A stretch of 64,000 bases of DNA, from contig NZ_JABWCS010000204.1 in NCBI RefSeq assembly GCF_013359945.1, positions 62,001 through 126,000 of the forward strand. Reading direction: 5' to 3'. Made by a program: the position numbers and the translations under genes. Source of the stretch: Paenibacillus agri. Its GTDB lineage: Bacteria; Bacillota; Bacilli; Paenibacillales; Paenibacillaceae. The notes under the pieces are model-generated. The model made no database searches, was not told where the DNA came from, and saw only the letters and a list, made by a program, of their open reading frames with translations. Positions 35,045-43,575 of this stretch are shown here, piece by piece (within the stretch, counting starts at the first letter, position 1; each line of letters starts with the position of its first letter).

Positions 35045-36184
35045 TCACAGCACGCTCTCCCTGATATGCGTGTCGTAGAAATCCTTAGTGTTGAACCAGT
35101 TCCCGCTACTCGCCCAAGTAGGGTCGAGGGGGATCCAGGCTTGCTTGTCACTCACGTATACCTCATTCCAGGCGTGCGGACCGTATCCGCCCCGTCCATC
35201 ATATCCCTGACCAGTCACAACTCGCACCTGAAGGCCCTGTGAACGGGCCATTACGGCATAAAGGCGTGCATAGTCAATGCATACACCAAGTCGTGTATTG
35301 AACGTGTCTTGTGGGGTCTGCTCATGCCAGACCCGATTCTTCTCGTAATTCTCAGCCTTGGCATAATCATAAGCAACCCGGGAACCGACCCAGTCATACA
35401 GCAGCCGTGCTTTTTCCTCTTCCCCTGCTGTCTTTCCGACAATATCAGCAGCCGCCTCAGTGATATCGCCGGAAATATCGTGATCGATAATTTCGTATTT
35501 ACGACGAAGAATATCATTCATCTCTGCCGCGACTGCCTGAGTCAGAATCGGTAGCTTTTTATGAACCGTATCACCAGCGAAAGGCTCAATGACTGCGGCT
35601 GCACTCTGGCTATAGACCGGAGAAGATTCCACATAACGACTGAAGCTGCTGTCCGGACTCAGCGCAACGCCGATGAAAAGTACGGCTACCAATATAAGCC
35701 CCCGTGCCATCCCGATCAATAATCCAACGCCTGCTCCGCCCAAACGGCTTAGCGCGGTCACCTTCTTGTCCCCTCTACGACGACCGCTGCTCTGAAACGG
35801 AAGCAGAAGAATAACAACTCCGAGTAGCATACGTATCAAGCTGTAACAGAGCAACAATACTAATAGAAACCGTACAACCGGAGATCCCGCCAAAACGGAA
35901 ATAGCTGTATAGTACAACTGCTGCCACCTTGTCAGCTCGTTGTCCATGTACTTCACCCCGGAAGCCCATGCTTCGACAAGCGGAGAGAAATAAGCCGCCG
36001 CCGGTATAGCAAGAAGAAGCGCGACAAGCGTCGATATCCCTGCACCCAAAAGACCAAACAACCTGCCTGTCGAACGTGAAAATCCTCTACCCCACCCCTG
36101 CAAGAGGGAGAAGGCAACAATAAGCAGTAGGATGATGGAGATCACATTGGCATCAGCCACGCTTTTTATCCATCCGTTGAGCAT
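35045..36184 (-). CDS. CvpA-like membrane domain fused to a transglutaminase-like domain
   Basis: 379 residues. The N-terminal half has about five membrane segments and the CvpA pattern (GWGRGFSRSTGRLFGLLGAG; GVGLLIGMARGLIL). The C-terminal half, outside by prediction, is a transglutaminase core with triad C302 (GVCIDYARLY), H337 (GPHAWNEV) and D354 (LDPTW). Such domains act as cysteine peptidases or amide-transfer enzymes; the target is unknown. It precedes the two PBP genes on the same strand, which suggests a cell-wall-related role (inference). Start follows GGGGGAGCGG. Confidence 0.85.
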   Translation of the reverse strand: MLNGWIKSVADANVISIILLLIVAFSLLQGWGRGFSRSTGRLFGLLGAGISTLVALLLAIPAAAYFSPLVEAWASGVKYMDNELTRWQQLYYTAISVLAGSPVVRFLLVLLLCYSLIRMLLGVVILLLPFQSSGRRRGDKKVTALSRLGGAGVGLLIGMARGLILVAVLFIGVALSPDSSFSRYVESSPVYSQSAAAVIEPFAGDTVHKKLPILTQAVAAEMNDILRRKYEIIDHDISGDITEAAADIVGKTAGEEEKARLLYDWVGSRVAYDYAKAENYEKNRVWHEQTPQDTFNTRLGVCIDYARLYAVMARSQGLQVRVVTGQGYDGRGGYGPHAWNEVYVSDKQAWIPLDPTWASSGNWFNTKDFYDTHIRESVL

Positions 36185-36238
36185 GTCCGCTCCCCCTTTC
36201 TTTAGCTATGGAGTGTCTTGATAAATACCCTTCTATCT

Positions 36239-36688
36239 TTACTTTCCAGCTGTATTCTGTTTACGTGCGGCATCAATAAAAGTTTTGGTTGTATCATTAA
36301 TACTCCATTTTCCCAGTCCAACACCACGGAAGGTAACTTCCACCTTGTCCTCCCCGGCTTTCCCTTTGACTTCAAGATTCGGAGTAGTGATTGTAAATGT
36401 GCCATCCCCACCGGAGGTATATTTGGCGTCCTTAGCCTCCTTAAGCATAACGTCCTGCGCTTCGCTTTTTAAGGTGCTTAATGTGCTGTCGGCCACTTTG
36501 TTCACAGCGTTCCCGATCTGATCCATTGTAACCCCGCTGTAGATAAACAAACCGGCGATGATAACAATGACAATTGCCCACTTCAGAACCGTCTTGACCA
36601 GATTGACCACAGCGAACAGCAGCACAAGCGCAATAACGATGACTAGCCAATTCTCTCTAATAAACTGTGACCACACCTCTGTATTCAT
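36239..36688 (-). CDS. Single-pass membrane protein of unknown function
   Basis: 149 residues from ATG at 36688, 11 nt after GGGGTG. Two close hydrophobic stretches (about 13-50), then a soluble region with an amphipathic helix and a short beta-rich domain (GDGTFTITTPNLEVKG, KVEVTFRGVGLGKWS). No family recognised. It is 54 nt upstream of the CvpA-transglutaminase gene and likely shares its transcript. Confidence 0.7.
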   Translation of the reverse strand: MNTEVWSQFIRENWLVIVIALVLLFAVVNLVKTVLKWAIVIVIIAGLFIYSGVTMDQIGNAVNKVADSTLSTLKSEAQDVMLKEAKDAKYTSGGDGTFTITTPNLEVKGKAGEDKVEVTFRGVGLGKWSINDTTKTFIDAARKQNTAGK

Positions 36689-36945
36689 CAACTTCACAAC
36701 ACCCCATTCAACTTTAATATTGATTATTATACATGATGTAATCTCAGAATTCATGGTTACCCAGCTGTACCACGGCGTGGCGGCGCCGCAGCGTCACATT
36801 GACGGTTGATATTATAAAAAAGCGGTATAAGCCCTGCCTGGACCACGTAAAGTACAAGTAGCTGCTTTTTTCGTTCTGCAGATGAACTATTTGAATACGC
36901 CTGCCCTGCAATCCCTATGTTGCGACAGGCCCGGAGGTGTTTCAT

Positions 36946-38148
36946 GTGAAAACTGCGCTGTGGCTCTACTTGTTTCTTTTTCTGGCCTTCTTCGATTTGC
37001 ACGCCCAATATCCCGTGCTGACGCCGTTTGCCATATCACTTGGCGCCGGCCCCGCCTTTATCGGCTGGATGATGGGCATGTATTCGCTGACTCACCTCCC
37101 CGGCAATCTGCTGGCTGGAGTGCTTGTGGATCGAAACGGAAGCCGCCGGTATATCGTCTTCAGCCTGGTGACGGCCGGTGTGCTCCTGCTTCTGCAGGCG
37201 CATGCGCAGTTCCCCTGGCATCTGCTGCTGCTGCGTGCAGCAAGCGGCTTCGCGCTGGCCTTCCTGTCCCCGGCCTGTATGACACTATTGGCCTCGCTCT
37301 CTTCGGATTCGGCCACTCAAGGCAAGTACATGTCCGGTCACGGCATCGTGCATACACTCGCCTCTGTGATCTCTCCTGCCGCCGGTGCGTTTATCGTCGC
37401 CAAAGCCGGATTCTCCGGCACATTCAGCAGTCTGGGCTGGTTGTTGATTCTGACAGGCTTCATGGCCTTCTTCAGCGTCCCCAAGCATGTGCAGACCCGT
37501 GCAGCTAATCCTTTGGTTCATACGGAAGGTGATCTGGAAGCTGCCCAACTGACAGGAGCGAGTCTATCTTCAGACAGCACCAATTCCGCCAAGCCCTCCA
37601 GACGCTATTATCTGCTGCCATTTTTCGTCTCTTGTTCCCAGGGAGTACTGTTCTTTGAGCTTCCTCTCTCACAAAATGGGGGTCGGGACATTCTCTCCAC
37701 AGGCCTGCTGCTCTCGCTTCTGAGTTTGGGGGCTCTCGTGACACTCAGTATGTTCTTCCTACATCGGCTGACACCTTCCGGTAGAATAGCCGCTGCGCTG
37801 CTCGGCATGGCGATCTGCTTCTTTGGGCTTGCTGCTTTCGGCAATATCCCGCCTGGCCTCCTCCTGTTCCTAATGGGCGCTGCCAAGGGTGTGCTGTTTC
37901 CCGCAATGGCTTCACTGTTCATTAGCCTTGGTGGCCCAGGGCGGCTAGGCAGAACGTTCTCCATGCAATCTATCGCCATGTCCCTCGGCGCATTCGCAGG
38001 TCCTGTCGCTGCCGGTCAGCTGCGGGGTATTGTCTCACCTTACTTTATTGCCTTCCTGCTGCTGATGACTGCACTGCTTTTGCTTCCGCCAAAGAGCACA
38101 AAGCTTGAGCCTAGCTACAAAGCAGGCCTGAACGGACGCGTAGCCTAA
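36946..38148 (+). CDS. Major facilitator superfamily transporter
   Basis: 400 residues, 12 predicted membrane helices. GTG start 8 nt after GGAGG; the in-frame GTG at 36937 lies within that ribosome site and is rejected. The MFS loop 2-3 motif appears as GVLVDRNGSRR, and the first helix carries FFDLHAQYPVLTPFA. Substrate unknown; drug/H+ or sugar export are possible. It is unusually rich in Leu and Ala with higher GC than its neighbours. Ended by a terminator. Confidence 0.88.
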   Translation: MKTALWLYLFLFLAFFDLHAQYPVLTPFAISLGAGPAFIGWMMGMYSLTHLPGNLLAGVLVDRNGSRRYIVFSLVTAGVLLLLQAHAQFPWHLLLLRAASGFALAFLSPACMTLLASLSSDSATQGKYMSGHGIVHTLASVISPAAGAFIVAKAGFSGTFSSLGWLLILTGFMAFFSVPKHVQTRAANPLVHTEGDLEAAQLTGASLSSDSTNSAKPSRRYYLLPFFVSCSQGVLFFELPLSQNGGRDILSTGLLLSLLSLGALVTLSMFFLHRLTPSGRIAAALLGMAICFFGLAAFGNIPPGLLLFLMGAAKGVLFPAMASLFISLGGPGRLGRTFSMQSIAMSLGAFAGPVAAGQLRGIVSPYFIAFLLLMTALLLLPPKSTKLEPSYKAGLNGRVA

Positions 38149-38463
38149 AGCCTAACTGGCTGGTTCTCAATACGTTTTTTTGGGGTAGCACCGGTTTTCT
38201 GGACATCCACTTTCATTATTCTGGTGTTGGACATTCTTTTGGTAATCATTCTCCGCACTGGAGTATTCTAAAATATTCCATAGAAAGCGTTTTTGTCGTA
38301 TCCTCAATCACCCGGGCATAATCACCCGGGTGATTGTTTGCTTTTGCGACATTTCCCGGGGAATGATTACATATCCGCGTTAGTGCCTGTTAAAAATGAC
38401 GAAGCTTAGGTAAAATATATGCGTGTGTGTCATGATTATCGCTCCGGAGGTGACGAACTGAAT
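38149..38463. other. Spacer between MFS and Toprim genes
   Basis: Contains the MFS terminator (38305-38343). Otherwise no reading frame with signals; TAAAAT near 38411 may be the -10 of the Toprim gene, with no good -35. Confidence 0.5.
38305..38343 (+). terminator. Terminator after the MFS gene
   Basis: CAATCACCCGGG pairs with CCCGGGTGATTG; T-rich tail. The overlapping CACCCGGGTG palindrome could also be a regulator site. Confidence 0.75.
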
Positions 38464-38811
38464 ATGTCCATCACAATCATTGTCGAAGGCAAAAACGACC
38501 GCAGCAGATTACGGCGGATCTTGATGCCTGAAGTAGATATTCTCTGCACCTTTGGCACCCTGAACACCCTCAAGCTGGAGAATCTGCGCCAGCAGGTTGG
38601 GGATAGTGAAGTCTATCTGTACATGGACAACGACAGTTCCGGCAAAAAAATCCGCGGTGTGCTTCGCGATGCTTTTCCCGACGCTGGTCACATCTACACA
38701 AGGCGGGGATATGCAGGGGTAGAAGGTACGCCGGACGAGTATAACATCACTCAGCTGGAAAAAGCGGGTCTGGAGGAATTTATCATCTATCCAGAACCCC
38801 TGCCCTATTAA
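38464..38811 (+). CDS. Small Toprim-domain protein
   Basis: 115 residues from ATG at 38464, preceded by GGAGGTGA. Toprim hallmarks: the invariant Glu in IIVEGKNDR, glycine turn FGTLN, and the acidic DxD in YLYMDNDSSGKK. Toprim domains handle metal-dependent phosphotransfer on nucleic acids (primases, topoisomerases, RNase M5, OLD nucleases). This is a bare single-domain version, like RNase-M5-type stand-alone proteins. Substrate unknown. Confidence 0.85.
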   Translation: MSITIIVEGKNDRSRLRRILMPEVDILCTFGTLNTLKLENLRQQVGDSEVYLYMDNDSSGKKIRGVLRDAFPDAGHIYTRRGYAGVEGTPDEYNITQLEKAGLEEFIIYPEPLPY

Positions 38812-38825
38812 GAATAGAGTTCAAA

Positions 38826-38888
38826 CCAAAAACGCCTTCTTTGTTCTCCCTTCCCATGAGAAGGCGAGCAGCAAAAAAGGCGTTTTGG
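38826..38888. terminator. Bidirectional terminator between Toprim and sco1 genes
   Basis: CCAAAAACGCCTT pairs with AAGGCGTTTTGG across a long loop; A- and T-rich flanks allow use on both strands. Confidence 0.75.
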
Positions 38889-38908
38889 ATTAATCTGTGA
38901 TTATTCAG

Positions 38909-39532
38909 TTACTCACGGGCCAAATCCTTCACAGCAGCAGCCAAGAATTCAGGGGTAACATTCTCGCTATCCCCAGCATCATACAGCGCCCGAAGACGGT
39001 TCTCCCGGTCCACCAGCCCGATCAGATTCGCATGGGCAAAGTTGTCCTTGTTATCTCCCGCAATAAGCACCTTGAAGGACTCGGCAGCAAACTTACGGAT
39101 CTTCTCCTGGTCACCCCGCAAGAAATACCAGCCGTCGTAATTAGCATGGAACCGGTCGGCAAAATCCTTGATGGCTTCCCGCGTATCTCTCTTCGGATCG
39201 AAGGAAATCGACAAGAACGACACATCCTTGCCAAAGCTACCATCCTTGACCAGCAAATTCTGAGTCTGAGAAAGCATAAATGTCGTTACAGGACACACAT
39301 CGGGACAATCCGTAAAAAAGAAGTACACCAACCGGGCCTTCCCTTGTGTATCCGCAAGCGTCACAGTATCTCCATTCACATTCTCAAGGGAGAAGTCCTG
39401 CACTTCCCCGATGACCGGCAATTCTTTGCTCCCCAGCGCCAGGGAATTGAAGGCCAGATAAGCAGCCATAATTAATGCAAGCAGAAGAAGCAGCCAGGTC
39501 CATTTGTAACGTTTCAAGGTTTGCAAGGACAT
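38909..39532 (-). CDS. SCO1/SenC copper chaperone (cytochrome oxidase assembly)
   Basis: 207 residues. N-terminal membrane anchor (about 12-32) and thioredoxin fold outside the membrane. Copper ligands C76 and C80 (CPDVCP) and H167 (NFAHANL), the complete Sco set. Delivers copper to, or reduces, the CuA site of cytochrome c oxidase. No lipobox Cys, unlike B. subtilis YpmQ. It lies 12 nt after ctaB in the same orientation and is probably co-transcribed. Confidence 0.94.
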   Translation of the reverse strand: MSLQTLKRYKWTWLLLLLALIMAAYLAFNSLALGSKELPVIGEVQDFSLENVNGDTVTLADTQGKARLVYFFFTDCPDVCPVTTFMLSQTQNLLVKDGSFGKDVSFLSISFDPKRDTREAIKDFADRFHANYDGWYFLRGDQEKIRKFAAESFKVLIAGDNKDNFAHANLIGLVDRENRLRALYDAGDSENVTPEFLAAAVKDLARE

Positions 39533-39544
39533 TCCCCCCCTCCA

Positions 39545-40477
39545 TTACAAGTGAGTTGTATTCAGCACTAGCACGATCAAGCTGACCGTCAAATAATTGA
39601 TGGAAAAGAGGAAATTCTGTTTCGCCCAGACTTCATCATCCTTGGCCTTGAAGCCTTTCAGCGTCAAATATAGCCACATCACGGATAACAAACTGGAAAT
39701 AATCAGGTAGAAAATACCTGCATATCCGTATACATACATCAGAACTGGAATCGGGAGCAGCAAAGCCACGTAAGGAATCATCTGAAACTTAGTGCGACGA
39801 ACCCCTTTTACCACTGGCAACAACGGAAAGCCCGCAGCCCGGTATTCTTCCTTACGACGGATGCCCAGTGCCCAGAAATGGGGAGGCTGCCACAGGAACA
39901 ACATCGCGAAGAGCAGAACAGCGGCAAGGTCTAGTTGGCCTGTCACCGCTACGTAACCGATCACCGGTGGTGTAGCTCCGGAAATCGCACCAACAGAAGT
40001 GCTCCAAGTGGAGGTCCGCTTGAGCCATAAAGTATATACGACGACATAGACGAATACCCCCAGTATACCGAACAGGCCGGCAAGCACCCCACTGAACGCA
40101 AACAGCACAGCAAGGCCGGCAATTCCGAGAACAATTCCGTACACTAGGACGGTTCCCGGCTTCAGTCTGCCCGTAGGCAATCCGCGGTCACGGGTCCGTT
40201 CCATTTTCATATCCAGGTCCCGGTCAAAATAGTTATTAAATACACAGGCCGAAGCCATGACAAGCATTGTGCCAAGCAAAGTTAAAATCAAGTTTCCGTA
40301 TTGGACATGCCATCCAGAAGCCAACCAAAAACCAGCAAAGGCTGCGATCAGATTCGATCTGATAATACCTGGCTTCGTCACAGTAATGAAATCACGCCAG
40401 CTCGCACCTTTGGGCGGCAGCTTGGCAGACATTGCTGCGGAATCGGAAGGAGCCTGATATCTCCATTGATTATCCAC
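39545..40477 (-). CDS. ctaB: Protoheme IX farnesyltransferase (heme O synthase)
   Basis: UbiA-family prenyltransferase converting haem b and farnesyl diphosphate to haem O. First Asp motif NNYFDRDLDMKMERTRDR, second motif around YAGIFY/KAKDDEVW; nine membrane segments. 310 residues from GTG at 40477, 10 nt after AAAGGAGG; the reading frame extends further upstream but that site decides the start. Haem O is the substrate of CtaA (26 kb), and sco1 follows, so haem-copper oxidase assembly is the theme. Confidence 0.95.
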   Translation of the reverse strand: MDNQWRYQAPSDSAAMSAKLPPKGASWRDFITVTKPGIIRSNLIAAFAGFWLASGWHVQYGNLILTLLGTMLVMASACVFNNYFDRDLDMKMERTRDRGLPTGRLKPGTVLVYGIVLGIAGLAVLFAFSGVLAGLFGILGVFVYVVVYTLWLKRTSTWSTSVGAISGATPPVIGYVAVTGQLDLAAVLLFAMLFLWQPPHFWALGIRRKEEYRAAGFPLLPVVKGVRRTKFQMIPYVALLLPIPVLMYVYGYAGIFYLIISSLLSVMWLYLTLKGFKAKDDEVWAKQNFLFSINYLTVSLIVLVLNTTHL

Positions 40478-40704
40478 GCTTACTAATCCTCCTTTAAAAC
40501 AAACTTCTAACGTTCTCGCCAGAGAAATATAATCTCCGCTGTTAACTTTATCATAACAAACCCCTGAAGAAATTGACAATCATTTGGTATGATGTTCATG
40601 AATTCGACAATTACGTGACGATATTTATTTTATTACAATTTAATAACTGGACATGATTTAGGGTAGTAATGAATAGGAACTTCCGAGTAAAGGAGAACTG
40701 TATT

Positions 40705-41709
40705 ATGGATACTGCTACACATGTTGTCATGGGCCTGGGCTTAGCAGGGCTGTCCTTCGTTGATCCGGCCGTTGCTTCCGACCCTGTGCTTGCCGGAGCT
40801 GTTATGGTATCTGTCGTTATTGCGTCACAGGCCCCCGATGCCGATACTGTATTGCGGTTGAAGAGCAATGCGATGTATATACGCAATCACCGGGGCATCA
40901 CCCATTCCCTGCCTTTTCTCTTGCTGTGGCCCGCGTTAATTACAATAGTAATCGGACCCTTGTTTGGAGTTAGTGATCCGTACAGACTGGGTCATATTGC
41001 GCTTTGGAGTTTTATCGGTGTATTCGTACATGTTTTTTCTGATCTATTCAATACTTATGGCACTCAGGCTGCGAGGCCGTTCACCGAGAAATGGATTGCC
41101 TGGAACATCATTCACATCTTTGATCCTTTTATCTTCGGCAGCCACACGGCAGCTCTCGTGCTCTGGGTAAGTGGCCTCTTCCCGCCCGCCCCTTTGTTCA
41201 TTACGCTCTATATTTGTATCGTGATCTATTACTTTTGGCGGACCCTTGTCCATTTCCGGCTTTCACGCAGGATCAAGGCCAAGGATGTCAAACATGACCC
41301 CGGGGACCGCTATTACATAATCCCCACAATCTCGCCCAAACGCTGGAACATCGTCAAAGCCAAATCTGACGGCAGTTATGATATTGGCCAGTTGCTGGGT
41401 GGTCGACTTCACTGGTTCAAACATGCAGTAAGCTCCGAGCACCCTGCCGTAGCACATTCCAAATCCCATCCGGATATCCAGTCCTTCCTGTACTTCACCT
41501 CTTATGCAGTCGCAGAGGTAGAAGAATTGCCCTCCGGTTATATTGTGCGCTGGGGGGATGTGCGTTATTTACACCGCAAGCAATTCCCTTTCGTGGCAGT
41601 TCTCGTCATGGATAACGACTATCATCCGTTGAATACGTACGTAGGCTGGCTCAGCAGCGAGAAGCTGAACGAACGTTTTGCCAGTGACCCCGGCTCCATG
41701 AAAGTGTAG
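40705..41709 (+). CDS. Membrane-bound metal-dependent hydrolase (YdjM/DUF457 family), YfhP-like
   Basis: 334 residues from ATG 9 nt after AAAGGAG. N-terminal part has about five membrane segments with the family His/Asp pattern: MDTATHVVMG at the start, SQAPDADTV, YIRNHRGITHSLPF and HVFSDLFNTYG. These supply the putative metal ligands. The C-terminal 130 residues form a soluble domain. B. subtilis YfhP has the same size and start. Biochemical role unproven. Confidence 0.85.
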   Translation: MDTATHVVMGLGLAGLSFVDPAVASDPVLAGAVMVSVVIASQAPDADTVLRLKSNAMYIRNHRGITHSLPFLLLWPALITIVIGPLFGVSDPYRLGHIALWSFIGVFVHVFSDLFNTYGTQAARPFTEKWIAWNIIHIFDPFIFGSHTAALVLWVSGLFPPAPLFITLYICIVIYYFWRTLVHFRLSRRIKAKDVKHDPGDRYYIIPTISPKRWNIVKAKSDGSYDIGQLLGGRLHWFKHAVSSEHPAVAHSKSHPDIQSFLYFTSYAVAEVEELPSGYIVRWGDVRYLHRKQFPFVAVLVMDNDYHPLNTYVGWLSSEKLNERFASDPGSMKV

Positions 41710-41853
41710 ATTCTCAAGGAGCCGTGCTTTTCCCCTTGACTCCCCTACTGAGAATAAGGCACAATCACCATAAAGCGTTTACAAGATAACGCCCTTCACT
41801 ATTCATTGCGTTAACTCTACTCCCGTTGATGTCACAATCGTATTAACACAAAA

Positions 41854-41882
41854 ATCCCGGAATCATGTTAATGATCCGGGAT
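41854..41882 (+). terminator. Terminator after the YfhP-like gene
   Basis: ATCCCGGA-TCAT pairs with ATGATCCGGGAT across GTTA; short T-containing tail. It lies only 35 nt before the next ATG, so an attenuator role is possible. Confidence 0.6.
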
Positions 41883-41916
41883 CACTTTCTCTATTGCCTA
41901 AAGGAGGCTGTCAATT

Positions 41917-42105
41917 ATGGGAAAAGGACTCTCCCTGTGGTTCGCATGCTCGTCCATTCTGCTCCTGACCGCCGCCTCCATCGCGATCAGCTACAGTATT
42001 TGGCTAGCACTGGCGCTTGGCTTGGTCTGCATTCTGAACATCGGCTGGGGATTTATTGTCAAAGCCCGGCGCAGACGGCAGCAGGAAGGCACAACACAAG
42101 CTTAA
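41917..42105 (+). CDS. Two-helix small membrane protein
   Basis: 62 residues; AAAGGAGG precedes the ATG. Hydrophobic helices (about 4-24, 28-50) are followed by a basic tail KARRRRQQEG that would stay cytoplasmic. No family recognised. The last codons and stop lie in an 11-bp perfect hairpin (42081-42091 with 42116-42126) facing the convergent trpS. Confidence 0.7.
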   Translation: MGKGLSLWFACSSILLLTAASIAISYSIWLALALGLVCILNIGWGFIVKARRRRQQEGTTQA

Positions 42106-42136
42106 CGTTTGTGTATGCCTTCCTGCAGCTCAGTCC

Positions 42137-43126
42137 TTATCGTACCGGCAGGAAACCCATACGTTCCTTCACGCCAGCCAGCGTCTGTGCAGCTACCACG
42201 CGGGCGCGCTCAGCACTTTCTGCCAGAATATCGCTCAAGGCACCTGAATTTCTGATTTCGTGATAGCGCTGCTGCAGTGGCTCAAGCGTCGCCACGACCA
42301 CCTCAGCAAGCTCTTTCTTGAAGCCACCGTACATTTGTCCTTCGAACCGGTCAGCAATCTGCCCCAGCGACATCCCTGAACATTCCGCATAGATACTCAT
42401 CAGATTACTAACTTCCGGTTTGTTCTGCGGATCAAAGATCACTTCGCGCCCCGAGTCCGTAGTTGCCCGGCTAATCTTCTTACGGATGACATCCGGCGGA
42501 TCCAAAAGCGAAATAAAGCTGCCCGCATTAGGATTGCTCTTACTCATTTTTTTGGTTCCATCGTCAAGAGACATAATCCGTGCGCCCACTTGCGGGATAT
42601 ACGGTTCGGGAATCGTGAAGAACTCCCCAAAACGGCTGTTGAAGCGCCCTGCCAAATCGCGGGTCAGTTCCAAATGCTGTTTCTGGTCTTCCCCCACTGG
42701 CACTAGGTCTGCATTGTAGACGAGGATATCGGCTGCCATCAGCGACGGATAAACGAACAAGCCTGCACCTACAGAATCCTTGCCGGAGGATTTATCCTTG
42801 AACTGAGTCATCCGCTCCAGTTCTCCCATTGCAGTCAGGGTTGTCATGATCCAGCCAAGCTCGGCATGCTGCGGAACATGAGACTGGAGATACACATTGG
42901 AACGCGCCGGATCAATTCCGGCTGCGATAAACAGCGCAGCTACCGACTCCGATTGCTCGCGAAGTGCCGCAGGCTCTTGAGCTACTGTAATAGCGTGCAA
43001 ATCCACCACCATGAAATAACATTCATGTTCTTCCTGCAGCTTCACGAAATTCTTCATTGCTCCAATATAATTCCCAAGTGTCAATGTACCGCTGGGCTGA
43101 ATACCCGATAATACTTTTTTAGCCAT
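42137..43126 (-). CDS. trpS: Tryptophanyl-tRNA synthetase
   Basis: Class I synthetase charging tRNA-Trp. 329 residues from ATG after GGAGGG. HIGH-equivalent GNYIG in SGTLTLGNYIGA, KMSKS at KKMSKSNPN, and Trp-pocket residues in the SLMAADIL and VGEDQKQHLELTRD segments. Normal length for Bacillales TrpS. Controlled by the T-box leader directly upstream. Confidence 0.97.
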   Translation of the reverse strand: MAKKVLSGIQPSGTLTLGNYIGAMKNFVKLQEEHECYFMVVDLHAITVAQEPAALREQSESVAALFIAAGIDPARSNVYLQSHVPQHAELGWIMTTLTAMGELERMTQFKDKSSGKDSVGAGLFVYPSLMAADILVYNADLVPVGEDQKQHLELTRDLAGRFNSRFGEFFTIPEPYIPQVGARIMSLDDGTKKMSKSNPNAGSFISLLDPPDVIRKKISRATTDSGREVIFDPQNKPEVSNLMSIYAECSGMSLGQIADRFEGQMYGGFKKELAEVVVATLEPLQQRYHEIRNSGALSDILAESAERARVVAAQTLAGVKERMGFLPVR

Positions 43127-43180
43127 GCTAATCCCTCCATGTAGTGTATTTCCGAATGACATCCAATGTGTTATGAACGC

Positions 43181-43440
43181 AAAAAAGGCCCACCCCGCAA
43201 GGGACGTGAGACCGTGGTGCCACCCTTATTCGCCGCATTTGTCCTTTGTCAAAGGACAACAGCAGCCTTAAGCTTCCGTTAACGGGGAAGAACCGGCCGG
43301 ACTACTGGGGAGACGTTATGCTCCTGTTCAAACTCGGCGCTCGGAGGTCCATTCACCAGAAGAATTCCACCGGTTCGCATCATCCACCGGCTTTCTGAAG
43401 GTTCATCATCTGACTACTTGTCCCCGTCATCACATTGCCA
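43181..43440 (-). promoter_or_regulatory. Tryptophan T-box leader
   Basis: Minus strand: T-box sequence AAGGGTGGCACCACGG (43212-43227), stem-I region with the specifier TGG inside GAATGGACCTC (43349-43351), and a terminator hairpin followed by TTTTTT (43181-43186). Uncharged tRNA-Trp would bind the specifier and T-box bulge and block termination, raising trpS expression. Confidence 0.93.
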
Positions 43441-43458
43441 TTATTATTGAATGAGTTC

Positions 43459-43487
43459 ATCATGAACGATGCGGAGAGGTTTGTCAA
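43459..43487 (-). promoter_or_regulatory. trpS promoter
   Basis: Perfect TTGACA (43482-43487), 17-nt spacer, CATGAT (43459-43464) on the minus strand; transcription would start just ahead of the T-box leader. Confidence 0.75.
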
Positions 43488-43575
43488 TTCCCTTAACTCA
43501 GGGCCGCATAAATCTGTTATGATAAGGTTATCCGCGTTCTATTCCGATTACAGCTACAATAAAGGAGCATATCTC

